Shown: positions 38,783-49,465, numbered from the stretch's first letter. The stretch is DNA of 64,000 bases from Leptospira yanagawae serovar Saopaulo str. Sao Paulo = ATCC 700523 (GCF_000332475.2 NZ_AOGX02000015.1:868001-932000); one strand, 5' to 3'. Notes: generated by a model not told the origin, from the sequence alone. Program-made: numbers and translations.

Positions 38783-39784
38783 ATGAGACATTACGACGTA
38801 TTTGGCGTAGGGAACGCCCTGGTAGATATCATTGCCTTCATTGATCCCAAATTTTTAGAAAAACAAAATATAACCAAAGGTGTGATGACCTTAGTTGACG
38901 AATCGAGACAAGGTCAAATTCTTGCCGACCTTCATGATGAGAAAAAGGAACTTAGGTCTGGTGGAAGTGCCGCCAACACGATGATAGCCATTGCCAATTC
39001 TGGTGGAACCTGTTGTTATACGGGAAAAGTCACTCATGATACGTATGGTGAGTTTTATAAAAAAGATATGGAAGATGCTGGGGTTTTGTTTGAAACCACA
39101 CCTGATAAAGCAGGCCATACTGGTACTTGTGTTGTGCTCACCACACCCGATGCAGAACGCACAATGCTTACGAATCTTGCGATCTCCACATCTCTCGGTC
39201 CAAATGATATCGATAAAGAAAACTTAAAAAAAAGTAAGTTTGTTTATGTAGAAGGATATTTATGGGATGGAGATTCCACTAAAAAAGCAAGTGAACTTAC
39301 GATGAAACTTGCAAAAGAAAACAATATCAAAGTTTCCTTTACTTATAGTGATCCATTTTGTGTGAATCGTTCCAGAGATGAATTCATTCATCTAACAAAG
39401 GAATACGTAGATGTTGTTTTTTGTAATACGGAAGAGGGCCTTGCCATCAGTGGAGGGAAAAAACCAGAAGAAGCAATACAATTTGTATCCAAACTTTGTC
39501 CCATGGTATTTATGACGGCTGGAAAAGACGGAGCTTATGTTGCCGAAAATGGTAAAATCACATTAGTTCCTGGATTTCCCGTAAAACCGATTGATACAAC
39601 GGGAGCCGGAGATGCATTTGCGGCTGGTGTTTTATATGGACTCACCCAAGGGTATTCCGCACAAAAATCGGCACGATGGGGGAATTATGTTGCCTCGCGT
39701 ATCGTTTGTGAGGTGGGGCCAAGGTTATCCGTAAAACTAATGGGCCGCCAAGAAGAAATTTTAGCTGGGTTCCAAGATAAATAA
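38783..39784 (+). CDS. PfkB-family sugar/nucleoside kinase (adenosine-kinase-like)
   Basis: A 333-residue kinase. ATG 38783 starts the domain directly (HYDVFGVGNALVDIIAFID). RSGGSAANTMIAIANSGG and the C-terminal PfkB signature DTTGAGDAFAAGVLYGL, with the catalytic Asp, are intact. The N-terminal layout resembles adenosine kinase and related nucleoside kinases more than fructokinase. Substrate unproven. An upstream in-frame extension exists but overlaps the receptor gene and adds nothing domain-like. Confidence 0.85.
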   Translation: MRHYDVFGVGNALVDIIAFIDPKFLEKQNITKGVMTLVDESRQGQILADLHDEKKELRSGGSAANTMIAIANSGGTCCYTGKVTHDTYGEFYKKDMEDAGVLFETTPDKAGHTGTCVVLTTPDAERTMLTNLAISTSLGPNDIDKENLKKSKFVYVEGYLWDGDSTKKASELTMKLAKENNIKVSFTYSDPFCVNRSRDEFIHLTKEYVDVVFCNTEEGLAISGGKKPEEAIQFVSKLCPMVFMTAGKDGAYVAENGKITLVPGFPVKPIDTTGAGDAFAAGVLYGLTQGYSAQKSARWGNYVASRIVCEVGPRLSVKLMGRQEEILAGFQDK

Positions 39785-39789
39785 AACAC

Positions 39790-39816
39790 AAGATTTTTAT
39801 TTTTTGTAAAAATCTT
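39790..39816. terminator. AT-rich bidirectional terminator-like hairpin
   Basis: AAGATTTTTA (39790-39799) and TAAAAATCTT (39807-39816) form a perfect 10-bp stem with a 7-base T-rich loop. It lies just after the PfkB gene and overlaps the last codons of the convergent response-regulator gene. Runs of T and A on both sides fit bidirectional termination, though the stem is GC-poor. Confidence 0.4.
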
Positions 39817-40192
39817 CCCATAGGGTTTGGATTTTTTCAGAAATTTCAAGAGGGGCAAACGGTTTTTCAATTACACCGATGCCCCCTCTTTTTTGGTATT
39901 CTAAGATTTCATTCTTTAACACACGTGATGTGATAAACGCCACAGGAATTTCTTTGGTTTCTGGGAAAATTTTTAACTCTTCAATGAGTTCCATCCCATT
40001 CATACCTGGCATCAGAACATCCAAAAGGATCAAATCGGGTTGCAGGATGATCGCTTTTTGTAAACCTTCTGGACCAGTTTTGGCAAAACTCACTTCATAA
40101 CTGGAATTAAATGCAAGAGCAATCCTAAGGATTTCAACGATGTCTTCTTCATCTTCAACAATTAACACATGTTTTAATGTAGGTATCGTCAT
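39797..40192 (-). CDS. Single-domain response regulator
   Basis: A 131-residue CheY-like receiver. HVLIVEDEEDIVEILRIAL supplies the acidic pocket, DLILLDVLMPGMNGMELI the phospho-Asp, VAFITSR the switch Ser/Thr region and GVIEKPFAP the conserved Lys. There is no output domain. It overlaps the histidine kinase gene by 4 bp, so both are probably made together as a cognate pair. Confidence 0.92.
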   Translation of the reverse strand: MTIPTLKHVLIVEDEEDIVEILRIALAFNSSYEVSFAKTGPEGLQKAIILQPDLILLDVLMPGMNGMELIEELKIFPETKEIPVAFITSRVLKNEILEYQKRGGIGVIEKPFAPLEISEKIQTLWEDFYKK

Positions 40193-41703
40193 TGGTTCAT
40201 CCCAATGGGAATTTGCCCAGGTTTGTTTAAGGGTAATTCAATCGTAAAAACTGTACCTGAATCGTCAGAAAAAAAATAAATTTTGCCATTCATGGCTTCG
40301 ACAAATCCTTTCGTTATGGAAAGCCCAAGCCCTGATCCCCCTACAAGTTTGTCTTTGGGAGGTGCACCTTGTGCAAACCTATGGAACAATCTCGGTGCAA
40401 AATTAGGATCAATTCCTGGACCATTGTCTCTAATGAGAATTTTTGTTTTGGTTTCATCGGTTTGAACGGAGATAGTTACTTCTGAGAATTTTGGAGTGTA
40501 CTTCACAGCATTGGAAATTAAATTCGTGATACAGTGGTTCAAACGATCTTCATCCACATAAACACTTGTTTGTGGGAAATTGGAATCAAAATTTAATAAC
40601 ACATGGTATTGTTCTGCAAAGGTACGCATCCCATCCACGGAAGTTTGTAAAATTTCTCCTAATTGGTAGGTTCTAAATTTAAAATTAATATTCCCAGAAT
40701 CTAATGCTTCAATATCAAGTAGGTCAGTCACAAACCGAACTAACCTTTGCGTATTCTTTCGACAAATATTGAGTAATGACTTTGTTTGGTTGGAAACTTC
40801 ACCGGCAACTCCAGCAAGCAATAAATCAATTGATCCTTTAATCGATGTGAGTGGTGTTCGGAGCTCATGGCTTACTAAACTGATGAATTCATTTTTTAAA
40901 GCTTCTGCTTTTTTTCGTTCCGTAATATTCCGAATGATAGCAAGAGCATCCACATCACCAGTTTTTGTAAATCGTGCTTCGAAATACTTTTCCCCATCTG
41001 AATCATGGATGGAATATTCGACAGTTTTACTCACTCCCAAATCAATCACTTGTTTGAGAATTGTATGAATTTCTTCTAATTTATTTTCAGGGAAAATATC
41101 CTTTATATCTGAATAACGAAGATTAGTGTCTTTGTTTTTGCAGTCCCAACCTGTGAAATGTGGGAACTCTTTATGGTTGATGGTTTGTCCATTTCGATGG
41201 ATGCCATACAAAGAATCTGGAAGAGCATTCAAAATGGTTTTGTTTTTGGTTATGATTTGGCTAAATTCATCTTTCGCGTTTTTTTCGTTTGTGACTTCCG
41301 TTGCGATGATGATGGTAAAGTTTTCTTGTGGGAAAACTTGCATATCATACCAACCTAAAGTTTCGAAGTAGGTTTCTTCTGAGCGAAAGGTTTTTTTTTC
41401 TTGGATGGCCTCAGATAATTGAGTTCCAAATTCGATGGATTTTAATACGGGAAATAAATTCCAAATGTTTTGCCCTAACATTTCTTCTGCGGATTTCCCT
41501 GCCATTTCCACAGCTTTTGCATTGACATAGGTGTAATTTCCGTCCTTGTCTAATACATATACCGCATTCGTACGCGTTTCTAGGATTTTGTCAAAGTATT
41601 GGGGGACAAAATTGTGCCAATTTTGGCCGAGAAGTTGCTTTGCATCAAAAAAGCTCTCTTCATCCTTGAAAAAGCTTTTGATTTTTTCCAGAAATTCATT
41701 CAT
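40189..41703 (-). CDS. Cytoplasmic PAS-domain sensor histidine kinase
   Basis: A 504-residue kinase with no membrane helix. Two PAS-like domains (about 35-145: VLDKDGNYTYVNAKAVEMAG; about 150-270) precede the HisKA motif LVSHELRTPLTSIKGSIDLL and the ATPase domain with N box NLISNAVKYTP, IRDNGPGID and GGSGLGLSITKGFVEAM. Being soluble with PAS domains, it likely senses an intracellular cue. Coupled by a 4-bp overlap to the receiver downstream, and divergent from the ABC operon (33 bp away). Confidence 0.9.
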   Translation of the reverse strand: MNEFLEKIKSFFKDEESFFDAKQLLGQNWHNFVPQYFDKILETRTNAVYVLDKDGNYTYVNAKAVEMAGKSAEEMLGQNIWNLFPVLKSIEFGTQLSEAIQEKKTFRSEETYFETLGWYDMQVFPQENFTIIIATEVTNEKNAKDEFSQIITKNKTILNALPDSLYGIHRNGQTINHKEFPHFTGWDCKNKDTNLRYSDIKDIFPENKLEEIHTILKQVIDLGVSKTVEYSIHDSDGEKYFEARFTKTGDVDALAIIRNITERKKAEALKNEFISLVSHELRTPLTSIKGSIDLLLAGVAGEVSNQTKSLLNICRKNTQRLVRFVTDLLDIEALDSGNINFKFRTYQLGEILQTSVDGMRTFAEQYHVLLNFDSNFPQTSVYVDEDRLNHCITNLISNAVKYTPKFSEVTISVQTDETKTKILIRDNGPGIDPNFAPRLFHRFAQGAPPKDKLVGGSGLGLSITKGFVEAMNGKIYFFSDDSGTVFTIELPLNKPGQIPIGMNQ

Positions 41704-41735
41704 AGGTGCAGGTATACGAAAACTAAACCAAAGTT

Positions 41736-42665
41736 ATGATACAAGTCAGCAATTTATCCAAATTTTACGGCGAAAAACGAGCCATCTCAGGGCTCAATTT
41801 TAAATTAGAGAAAGGTGAAATCGTAGGCCTACTTGGTCTAAATGGTGCAGGAAAAACCACGACCATTCGGATCCTCACCGGGTATTTGATCCCAAGTGCA
41901 GGGGATGCTTCCATCGATGGGAAGTCCATCTTTGATTTTCCTTTAGAAGCAAAACAAAAGATCGGATACTTACCAGAAACACCACCCCTCTATGAGGATA
42001 TGACAATATCCGAATACCTTCAGTTTGTGGGTCGTATCAAAAAAATTGAGGACTCAAAACTAAATTCGGAAATGGATAAGGTCATTGAAAAAACAAATCT
42101 CATCCATGTAAAAGACAAACTCATTGGAACCTTATCCCTTGGGTATCGTAAACGTGTAGGGATCGCACAAGCTATCCTCGGAGATCCTGAAATTGTGATC
42201 ATGGATGAACCCATCTCTGGTCTTGATCCAAAACAAATTGTAGAAATCAGAAGCCTAATCCGAAGTTTGGCGGGAAATCATACCGTTCTCATCTCAAGTC
42301 ATATCCTCACAGAGATTTATAAAACTTGTGATAAATTCTTATTCATACACAAAGGAAGTTTGAAACAAGAACTTACGTTGGCTAGATTAGAAGAGGAGAT
42401 GAACCGCCTTGCAGGTTGGGAAGTAGGTCTTTCTGGTAAAGCGAAAGAGGACTTAAGTCAATTTATGAAAACGGTTCTTTCTGGAAATGACACCGTTTCT
42501 GAATTGGGAACAAATAAAGAAGAAGAAATGTTTTTAATAAGAACTACGAATCCAAAACAATTCAAAGAATCCTTATTTTCAAAGGCTTTGTCATCTGGGA
42601 TTCAAATTGAATCATTAAAAAAACAAGAAGTGTCACTCGAACAGATTTTTATGGAGAAAATATGA
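41736..42665 (+). CDS. ABC transporter ATPase, GldA-like
   Basis: A 309-residue ATP-binding subunit. Walker A is [14 protein letters not shown], the Q-loop sits in [14 protein letters not shown], the signature is [14 protein letters not shown], and Walker B is [16 protein letters not shown]. The C-terminal extension after the core (about residues 215-309) is usual for exporters of this class. Overlaps the permease gene by 4 bp. With the next three genes it forms the GldA/GldF/GldG-like set whose substrate outside gliding Bacteroidetes is unknown. Confidence 0.9.
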   Translation: MIQVSNLSKFYGEKRAISGLNFKLEKGEIVGLLGLNGAGKTTTIRILTGYLIPSAGDASIDGKSIFDFPLEAKQKIGYLPETPPLYEDMTISEYLQFVGRIKKIEDSKLNSEMDKVIEKTNLIHVKDKLIGTLSLGYRKRVGIAQAILGDPEIVIMDEPISGLDPKQIVEIRSLIRSLAGNHTVLISSHILTEIYKTCDKFLFIHKGSLKQELTLARLEEEMNRLAGWEVGLSGKAKEDLSQFMKTVLSGNDTVSELGTNKEEEMFLIRTTNPKQFKESLFSKALSSGIQIESLKKQEVSLEQIFMEKI

Positions 42666-43393
42666 ACTGGCAAACGGCTGTTTGGATCTATAAAAAAGAA
42701 ATACGTTTATTTTTTGGAACTTATATGGGACCACTTGTCCTAGGTGGAACTGCATTTTTAAATGCATTGTTTGTGATGATCCTCAATTTTAATGGCACTG
42801 CAAATTATGAAATTGCAACCTACATCACATTTATTTCTTTTATGACAACCATACTCATTGCAATGGTGATCATTTCCATGGGTTCCATTGTAGAAGAAAA
42901 AAATAAAGGAACATTAGAACTTTTGTTCACTTCTCCCATTACCGATTTGGAAATTGTGTTCGGTAAATTTATGTTTGGTGTGACAGTGTGTGGTATTATC
43001 ACAGTTTTCATCAATGGACTTTTTCCACTTCTACTATATACATTTTGGAAAGCTCCATTTTATATGGTGGCTTCTGGGAGTATTGGAGTCTTTTTGTTAG
43101 GGATTTTTACCTTCACCATAGGCATGTTTGGTTCCAGTCTTGGGAAAAACCAAATGATCTCACTCCTCATTTCTGTGCTAATCATTTTGACACTTTGGGT
43201 GGTTGGTTATTTTTCTCATCTCTTTCAGGCTACTACGAGAAAGGTTTTGTTCCACTTACATATTTTTTCGCACTTTGCTGCATTTGCCAAAGGAGTGTTA
43301 CCTTTAACAGGAATTGTTTTTTTCTTAAGTGGAACGTTTCTATTTTTGTACTTAACCGTAAAGGTCTTGGAATCCAGGAGATGGAGAGGTTAG
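42662..43393 (+). CDS. ABC transporter permease, GldF-like
   Basis: A 243-residue membrane protein with six predicted helices, of the ABC-2 type. The [20 protein letters not shown] motif after the second helix is the typical cytoplasmic coupling segment of this class, following a conserved Met/Ser-rich helix. It is joined to the ATPase gene by a 4-bp overlap, and 3 bases separate it from the next gene. Confidence 0.85.
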   Translation: MNWQTAVWIYKKEIRLFFGTYMGPLVLGGTAFLNALFVMILNFNGTANYEIATYITFISFMTTILIAMVIISMGSIVEEKNKGTLELLFTSPITDLEIVFGKFMFGVTVCGIITVFINGLFPLLLYTFWKAPFYMVASGSIGVFLLGIFTFTIGMFGSSLGKNQMISLLISVLIILTLWVVGYFSHLFQATTRKVLFHLHIFSHFAAFAKGVLPLTGIVFFLSGTFLFLYLTVKVLESRRWRG

Positions 43394-43396
43394 ATC

Positions 43397-45268
43397 ATGT
43401 TATTATCTGCTGATAGAGTATTACCATTTGTTAGTTTAATTTCCCTTTTCGCCTATTTCTTGTTTGATGGAATGGTTGTGGACCCAAAAAGAAAAATTTT
43501 ATTTTTGGGTGTTGTGTTTTTGTTTTTGGCTTCGGATACCATTGTCCGTGCCTTTTCTAAAGGGATCCGAAAAGAAGACCAGAACCGTTACATTGCTGCT
43601 ATTTTTGGGATCACTGCATTTTTACTTTCAGTCCTTCGTGACTTTTTGGATTTAAAACCAGTTGCAGGTTTTAATGAGGAAGTGAGTGCCATTCCTAAAA
43701 TCAGAGAATTTCTCCTTTTATGTGTGGTTCTCTTTTCTTTGGTATTTTTATTACAAATCATTTTACTTGAGATTGGTAAGTCTTCCTTGGAAGCACAAAG
43801 TAATTTGGCAAAGTCAAAAAGTTCTTTGTTACAAAATGCAGTACTTGGGTTTTTATTTGTATTACCAATCCTTGTGGCGGTGAATTATTTTGCGATCAAA
43901 CGAAACTATAACTTTGATTTGAGTAGCCAGGGGAAATTTTCTTTATCACAAATTTCAAGAAATTTAATCAAACCAATTTCTCAAGATGTTACCATTACTG
44001 CTTTTTACCCAAGGCCTCTCGAAGCAGATGGGCCTGCCAATGGAGACAAACTAGCAGCTTTCGCCTTAACACGCGTAAGACCTGATATTGAAATTTTACT
44101 CGACCAAATCAAATCAGAAAATTCACACATTACGGTTCAGTTCATCAATGCGGATGTAGAGGTAGATTTGTTAAAAGAGTTTGGACAAGTTTCGAATGGG
44201 ACTATTTTTGTTCGTTCCAAAAAACAGTCCCTTTTGACTTCCACTACGCCATTTGCAGAAGAAAGAGTGATCGCCAAAGAACCGAAGGATTTGGAGGACT
44301 TGGAACGTAAGTTAGTTGCAGCTTTACTCAATGTAACCACTGATCAGAAAAAAGTATATTTCACTGTTGCCAATGGGGAACGATATGGAATGGCATTCCG
44401 GGCACTTCCCAATGAGCAGGTAAATCGCTTTGTTTCTTCGTTGCAGTTTTTAAATTTTAAAGTAGCTGAACTTGGATTTGCGCAAGGTTGGCCTTCTAAA
44501 CTTCCAGAAGATGCTGATATGCTTGTGATTCTTGGACCAACAGTTCCCTTTTCCAAAGAAGCAAGAGAAGAATTAAACAAATATGTTTTAGAAAAAAATG
44601 GGAAAATTCTCATTACGATGGAACCAAAAGGCAGCGAGGACTTTAGTTGGTTATTACAATCAGCTGGTTTAAAATTTAATGCTTCTCCATTGATTGAAAG
44701 AGATGAAAAACCTGGGTTCATCGTAGCAAAACGATTTCCTGATAACCGACTGACTGACCTCTTACAAAAAAAGGACATGGGAATATTATTTCCTTACAGC
44801 GGTTATTTGGAGACTGAACCAAATGCTCCTACGCCTTACGTTTGGAAATCGGAATCCTTACTCGAATCAGGTTTTGATGCCTACCAAGACCTAAACAAAA
44901 ATGGAAAGTTGGATGCAAACGAAAAAAAGGAAAGTAAAATCCTTTCCACTGTATTGTCACCAATGTCTCTTACTGGAGAAAAATCTGGAAAAATCATTTT
45001 ACACACAGGCACCAGTTGGATTACCGATCAGTTCATTCCGTACGTAATGAACGCTCAATTTTCAACTGTATCCATCACTGGACTTTTCCAAGATAGTATC
45101 GTGGCTGAAATTCCATTAAAAAAAGACGAAGTGGATACAATTACATTGTCCGACAACCAAAAGTTAGTTGCATGGGCAATTGGTGTCTTTTTGTTCCCTG
45201 GATTTATTTTAGCTGTTGGTTCTTACTTTGTGTATACCAGACGAAAACATTCACTAATAGAAGTATGA
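43397..45268 (+). CDS. GldG-like auxiliary ABC transport protein
   Basis: A 623-residue protein with N-terminal helices (about 5-25, 28-45, 58-75, 100-120, 148-165), then a large extracytoplasmic domain (RNYNFDLSSQGKFSLSQISR, TITAFYPRPLEADGP, KVYFTVANGERYGMAFRALP, ILITMEPKGSEDF) and one C-terminal helix (LVAWAIGVFLFPGFILAVGS). This matches the GldG/ABC-type uncharacterised transport system (PF09822-like). It works with the preceding ATPase and permease; the next gene overlaps by 4 bp. Confidence 0.8.
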   Translation: MLLSADRVLPFVSLISLFAYFLFDGMVVDPKRKILFLGVVFLFLASDTIVRAFSKGIRKEDQNRYIAAIFGITAFLLSVLRDFLDLKPVAGFNEEVSAIPKIREFLLLCVVLFSLVFLLQIILLEIGKSSLEAQSNLAKSKSSLLQNAVLGFLFVLPILVAVNYFAIKRNYNFDLSSQGKFSLSQISRNLIKPISQDVTITAFYPRPLEADGPANGDKLAAFALTRVRPDIEILLDQIKSENSHITVQFINADVEVDLLKEFGQVSNGTIFVRSKKQSLLTSTTPFAEERVIAKEPKDLEDLERKLVAALLNVTTDQKKVYFTVANGERYGMAFRALPNEQVNRFVSSLQFLNFKVAELGFAQGWPSKLPEDADMLVILGPTVPFSKEAREELNKYVLEKNGKILITMEPKGSEDFSWLLQSAGLKFNASPLIERDEKPGFIVAKRFPDNRLTDLLQKKDMGILFPYSGYLETEPNAPTPYVWKSESLLESGFDAYQDLNKNGKLDANEKKESKILSTVLSPMSLTGEKSGKIILHTGTSWITDQFIPYVMNAQFSTVSITGLFQDSIVAEIPLKKDEVDTITLSDNQKLVAWAIGVFLFPGFILAVGSYFVYTRRKHSLIEV

Positions 45269-46338
45269 AACAGAAGTTAACTTTAGTCCTCATTGCATTT
45301 TTCGGATTGTTTTTGCTATTTTATCTAATGGAAGACCATCCAGAAAATATATCGGAAACTAATTATTGGAAAGAAGATTGGAAATCGATTCGTTACAACC
45401 CACCTAAACCAGAGTGGTGTGGGAATTTGGTCCCAAGTTTTGCAGATTCAACCATGGTGTTTCGAAAACTTTCCAGAAGTTGGAATGCTCCAGCTTTGTT
45501 CACTGTCACAACGGAAAAAAATGGAAACGTTTTGGTGTATGAAGGAAACTATAATGTCAAAAATAGTTTTTCTGAGATCAGTGTACTCAAAACAAAACTC
45601 ATTGAATCCTCAACTGACGAGATCAAAAAAACATATTGTTTAAGTGAATTTTCTCCCTCCCTAACTGTCTCAGAAGATAACGGGAAAGAAATTCAATTTG
45701 ATGGCAAAAAACAATTGTTATTTGGAAAAAAAATTGGTGCGGATGAAGGTCGAGTTGCGGTCGCAATTCAAAATGAGATCATCGCTCCCTACCAATACAT
45801 CATTGAAAAATTTAGAACACCCGTTACCAATTTTCGAGAGAAGGCATACATTTCTGTAACGGATGGATACATTGAGGAACTCAAATTTTCTGGACAAGGA
45901 AACCTCGTGCAGGTGGAAAACCGAGCAAAAAAAAACCAATACAATGTGTATGTAAATCATTGGAGTCGGACCACTGGGGAACGCATTGTTTTACCTCCAG
46001 ATGTTGGAAACCAATGGGAGAACGTGGCCAAAGGTCTGAAGGTTGAATTTTATCCGGACGAAGTGGGTGCACCCCAGTTTCCATCGCTTCCTGAAAACGT
46101 GAGTCCCGAAGCAACCCTTGCTGTAAACCTTTCAAATGGTACAAAAATCATATTGTCTTTTTTTCCCATTTGGGAATCGGCTGAGGGAAAATGGCGCCCT
46201 GTTGTACGCCAGTTCCCTTCCTATTTTGATGAATCAATCACTTGGATGAAAGAGGATTCCTTCCAAAATTTAGTGAATGCGGTCATGAAAGTGAAAAGTG
46301 CTTCCCGATACGAGCGCCCCAACCAGAAAATCCAATAA
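45265..46338 (+). CDS. DUF4340-type membrane-anchored protein
   Basis: A 357-residue protein beginning at ATG 45265 (ATGA overlap with the GldG-like gene). One N-terminal helix (LTLVLIAFFGLFLLFYLMED) anchors a large extracytoplasmic domain of beta-rich character (KQLLFGKKIGADEGRVAVAI). This is the usual companion of GldG-like proteins (DUF4340). An upstream in-frame extension exists but lies inside the previous gene and lacks a start context. Confidence 0.7.
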   Translation: MKQKLTLVLIAFFGLFLLFYLMEDHPENISETNYWKEDWKSIRYNPPKPEWCGNLVPSFADSTMVFRKLSRSWNAPALFTVTTEKNGNVLVYEGNYNVKNSFSEISVLKTKLIESSTDEIKKTYCLSEFSPSLTVSEDNGKEIQFDGKKQLLFGKKIGADEGRVAVAIQNEIIAPYQYIIEKFRTPVTNFREKAYISVTDGYIEELKFSGQGNLVQVENRAKKNQYNVYVNHWSRTTGERIVLPPDVGNQWENVAKGLKVEFYPDEVGAPQFPSLPENVSPEATLAVNLSNGTKIILSFFPIWESAEGKWRPVVRQFPSYFDESITWMKEDSFQNLVNAVMKVKSASRYERPNQKIQ

Positions 46339-46339
46339 G

Positions 46340-46954
46340 GTGCAAAAAGTTTCAACCATCACACAACGGATGCAACTCATCCGTGATTTATTTTATTCTC
46401 CTATGTCTGCCTTTGAATCCTATTTTCAAAAATCAGACTTGGGTGGGCGGGATTTATGGTTATGCCATTTACAATTGGCATTATTGGCACCACTTACCAA
46501 ATTTCTCGGTAACTGCATCCAAATTTTGATCTTTAAAGCCTCCTTTGTTGAAGAAGAAACAAAACTCACTTACACCCAAGGAGTTGGCACCGTATTCTTT
46601 TTTTATTTTGGATTCTATTTTGTTGTTAGGATTGTCGATAGTTTTCGGATGTACCACCAAATGCGAGACCGAACAAAAGATTGGGAGGGACCAGAACCAC
46701 ATGTTTTTATCATTTCCTTTTTGGCTTTTTCGGCCACATCCATCTTTTGGATTTTTCCAGCACCGATCCCCTTATTCATGTTAGCTGTTGGTTTTTTATA
46801 TTCATTACATTTATCTTATTTTTATTTATCCATTCGCAGAGCTTGGAGTTCCTTTGATTTTTTATTTTTTCTATTGAAAGTGGTATTATTCTTTTTGGTT
46901 CTACTTTCAATTCCTTTGTTTTTTTATAACCTAGTTAGGACGGTACTCTTTTGA
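46340..46954 (+). CDS. Integral membrane protein, Yip1-like
   Basis: A protein of about 204 residues with five hydrophobic helices in the last two thirds. The N-terminal RDLFYSPMSAFESYFQKSDL resembles the opening of Yip1-type proteins (a short amphipathic part, then helices). GTG 46340 begins one base after the preceding stop; ATG 46370 is an alternative. Its stop overlaps the TTG start of mpl. The operon position suggests it is tied to the exporter or to cell-envelope work. Confidence 0.5.
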   Translation: MQKVSTITQRMQLIRDLFYSPMSAFESYFQKSDLGGRDLWLCHLQLALLAPLTKFLGNCIQILIFKASFVEEETKLTYTQGVGTVFFFYFGFYFVVRIVDSFRMYHQMRDRTKDWEGPEPHVFIISFLAFSATSIFWIFPAPIPLFMLAVGFLYSLHLSYFYLSIRRAWSSFDFLFFLLKVVLFFLVLLSIPLFFYNLVRTVLF

Positions 46955-48345
46955 AGATATTTTTGGTAGGAATTGGCGGAATTGCCATGGGCAATTTAGC
47001 GTATATGCTCAAACAACAAGGTCATGACGTGTCTGGTTCAGATCAAAATTTATACCCTCCAATGTCTGATAAATTGGTAGAGTGGGGACTGTCACCTAAA
47101 TCTGGTTATCGCAAAGAGAATGTCAAAGGAGCAGATCTTGTTATTATCGGTAATGCGATCTCACGAGGAAACCCAGAAGTAGAAGAAGTATTAAACACAG
47201 GCATTGAATATATGAGTATGGCAGAAGCCATTGGTCATTTTTTCCTAAAAGGGAAAAAACCAATTGTGATTTCTGGAACTCATGGCAAAACCACTACCAC
47301 ATTTCTAACCCATTGGATATTAGAATCAATTGGTTTAAAACCTGGACTTTTTGTTGGAGGGATCCGTAAAGATGGATACCCTGGCTTTGCTCTTGGAGAC
47401 GGAGATTATTTTGTTATCGAAGGGGATGAATATGATTCTGCTTTCTTTGATAAAAGTTCGAAGTTTTTACATTACAGACCTTATTATCTTGTGATGAATG
47501 CACTTGATTTTGATCATGCGGATATATTTGCCAATTTGGATGCGATCAAAGTTATGTTCAAACGGCTGTTAAACTTAGTTCCTAGTCGCGGAAAGGTGTT
47601 TTACTGGAAAGGTTCCAAAAATTTAAGTGATATCACAAAAGACTACCAACATGCACCTGTGGAATCATTTGAATTGGGTGATAAAAATTCCATTTTTAAA
47701 TACGAAAAAGGAATTTTAACAGAGATTCGAACAAAAGCAAAAATCAAACCATCTCTTATTGGTTCCCATAATTATCGTAATGTGGAAGTTGCAGTGCGAG
47801 TGTGTCTGGAAATTGCTCCCCAAAAACGAAAAGAAATTTTGGAAGCTGTGGAATCTTTCCCTGGTGTGAAACGTAGACAGGAAAACCTTTATGTTTCCGA
47901 AACTAGTTTACTTGTAGAAGACTTCGCCCACCACCCAGTTGCCATCCAAGAAACCATTAAAGCACACAAGGAAGCATATCCTGGTTACAAAATCATTTCT
48001 CTTTTTGAACCAAGGAGTGCCACCTCACATAGAAATGTATTCCAAGATGATTTTGCAAAAAGTTTTAAAGGCAGTGATGTGAGTGTAGTCACAGAAGTTT
48101 ACCAAGTTGACAAAGTGAGTAAAACACTACGCCTCAATGTAAAAAAATTGGTGAAGGACATCAAAACCTATACGAAAAAAGAATCATTTTATGTGGTCTC
48201 TCCTAAAGACATTCCTTCTCTATTAAAAAAGATATTACCTCAATACAAAAAAGATAAACTCATCATACTTGCCATGTCCAATGGAGCATTTGGTGGGATT
48301 TATTCTGAATTAAAATCCTTAATGGAAACAAGAGAATCACTATGA
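46951..48345 (+). CDS. mpl: UDP-N-acetylmuramate:L-alanyl-gamma-D-glutamyl-meso-diaminopimelate ligase
   Basis: A 464-residue Mur-ligase-family enzyme that reattaches recycled tripeptide to UDP-MurNAc. The opening [20 protein letters not shown] is typical of MurC/Mpl; the ATP loop is [36 protein letters not shown] and [16 protein letters not shown] are the Mpl-specific segments. The TTG start overlaps the previous stop and the gene overlaps pheS by 4 bp. Length is normal for Mpl. Confidence 0.92.
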   Translation: MKIFLVGIGGIAMGNLAYMLKQQGHDVSGSDQNLYPPMSDKLVEWGLSPKSGYRKENVKGADLVIIGNAISRGNPEVEEVLNTGIEYMSMAEAIGHFFLKGKKPIVISGTHGKTTTTFLTHWILESIGLKPGLFVGGIRKDGYPGFALGDGDYFVIEGDEYDSAFFDKSSKFLHYRPYYLVMNALDFDHADIFANLDAIKVMFKRLLNLVPSRGKVFYWKGSKNLSDITKDYQHAPVESFELGDKNSIFKYEKGILTEIRTKAKIKPSLIGSHNYRNVEVAVRVCLEIAPQKRKEILEAVESFPGVKRRQENLYVSETSLLVEDFAHHPVAIQETIKAHKEAYPGYKIISLFEPRSATSHRNVFQDDFAKSFKGSDVSVVTEVYQVDKVSKTLRLNVKKLVKDIKTYTKKESFYVVSPKDIPSLLKKILPQYKKDKLIILAMSNGAFGGIYSELKSLMETRESL

Positions 48346-49367
48346 GCCTATCCCAAGAAATTGAATCCTTAGTCAAAGAGGCTGAGTCTGTCTTAAATGT
48401 TGTCACTACTGAACAAGAGTTAGATGCTCTAAAAAACCAGTTCCTCGGAAAAAAAGGGAAACTCACTTCTGTTCTTAAGGGTCTAGCATCTCTATCTGTT
48501 GAAGAAAAAAAGACAGTTGGGAAACAAGCAAATGAAGCTCAAACAAAACTCGAAAGTATTGTAGAGTCCAAACGAGTATCCCTCAAAGAAAGTTTTTATG
48601 AAAACCAATTGGGAAAGGAATTTTTTGATACACTTCGTCCTCTCCCTAAAAAAGAAAGAGGGAGTTTGCATCCCATATCCCAAATCCAATATGAGATTGA
48701 AGATATTTTTACTTCCATGGGTTTCTCCGTAATGGATGGCCCTGAAGTGGAAACGGATGAAAACAATTTTGGTGCTTTAAATTTTACGGAAGACCATCCG
48801 GCTCGGGATATGCAAGATACGTTTTATACGGTTGATGGCAATCTACTTAGAACCCACACTTCTGCCATCCAAGTACGGGCTCTCCGAAAATTAAAACCAC
48901 CCTTTCGTATCATTGCACCAGGTCGTGTGTTCCGGTATGAAGAAGTGGACGCCTCCCATGAAAATACCTTTTACCAAGTAGAAGGGATGGTCGTTGGTGA
49001 AAACATTTCGGTTGCCCACTTGATATACACAATGGAAACGCTTTTATCGCGTGTGTTCCGAAAGGAAATCAAAACAAGACTCCGCCCAGGATACTTTCCC
49101 TTTGTAGAACCTGGCTTTGAATTGGATATCAATTGCCTTGTTTGCAGTGGAGACGGTTGTAGCGTTTGCAAACAATCGGGATGGCTCGAACTCCTTCCTT
49201 GTGGACTCGTCCATCCAAATGTCTTAGAAGCCGCTGGCCTTGATTCCAAAAAATGGACAGGTTTTGCCTTTGGACTTGGCCTTGATCGATTGGTGATGAT
49301 GCGTTACGGGATCCACGACATCCGTTATTTCCAATCCGGGAATTTACGTTTTCTAAAACAGTTTTAG
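48342..49367 (+). CDS. pheS: Phenylalanyl-tRNA synthetase alpha subunit
   Basis: A 341-residue class II synthetase subunit. The N-terminal coiled coil leads to [19 protein letters not shown], motif 2 [40 protein letters not shown] and motif 3 [20 protein letters not shown]. Complete. The beta subunit gene pheT, commonly next to it, does not follow: the next genes are a minus-strand toxin-antitoxin pair, so pheT must be elsewhere. Confidence 0.96.
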   Translation: MSLSQEIESLVKEAESVLNVVTTEQELDALKNQFLGKKGKLTSVLKGLASLSVEEKKTVGKQANEAQTKLESIVESKRVSLKESFYENQLGKEFFDTLRPLPKKERGSLHPISQIQYEIEDIFTSMGFSVMDGPEVETDENNFGALNFTEDHPARDMQDTFYTVDGNLLRTHTSAIQVRALRKLKPPFRIIAPGRVFRYEEVDASHENTFYQVEGMVVGENISVAHLIYTMETLLSRVFRKEIKTRLRPGYFPFVEPGFELDINCLVCSGDGCSVCKQSGWLELLPCGLVHPNVLEAAGLDSKKWTGFAFGLGLDRLVMMRYGIHDIRYFQSGNLRFLKQF

Positions 49368-49425
49368 GTGGTGGCTTTTCCATTGTGGATTTAGGCTAAA
49401 CTGATAAAACAAAAACTAATTTAAG

Positions 49426-49457
49426 AATTTGATTTTGTCATCAGATGAAATCAAATT
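49426..49457. terminator. AT-rich hairpin after pheS
   Basis: AATTTGATTT (49426-49435) pairs perfectly with AAATCAAATT (49448-49457), a 10-bp stem with a 12-base loop, between the convergent pheS and vapC genes. A 14-base palindrome (49456-49469) overlaps its end. A weak terminator for either gene is plausible; the lack of GC makes this uncertain. Confidence 0.35.
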
Positions 49458-49465
49458 GAATCGAT

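Noticed and set aside
38698..38783. Cobalamin riboswitch before the BtuB-like receptor
   Set aside because: The gap is only 84 bp and contains no B12-box-like sequence; a riboswitch of ~200 bases cannot fit.
49364..49372. Third copy of the recombinase inverted-repeat arm at the pheS end
   Set aside because: Matches nine of ten bases (TTAGGTGGT) but overlaps the pheS stop with no partner nearby; most likely chance, and it lowers the weight of the recombinase repeat.
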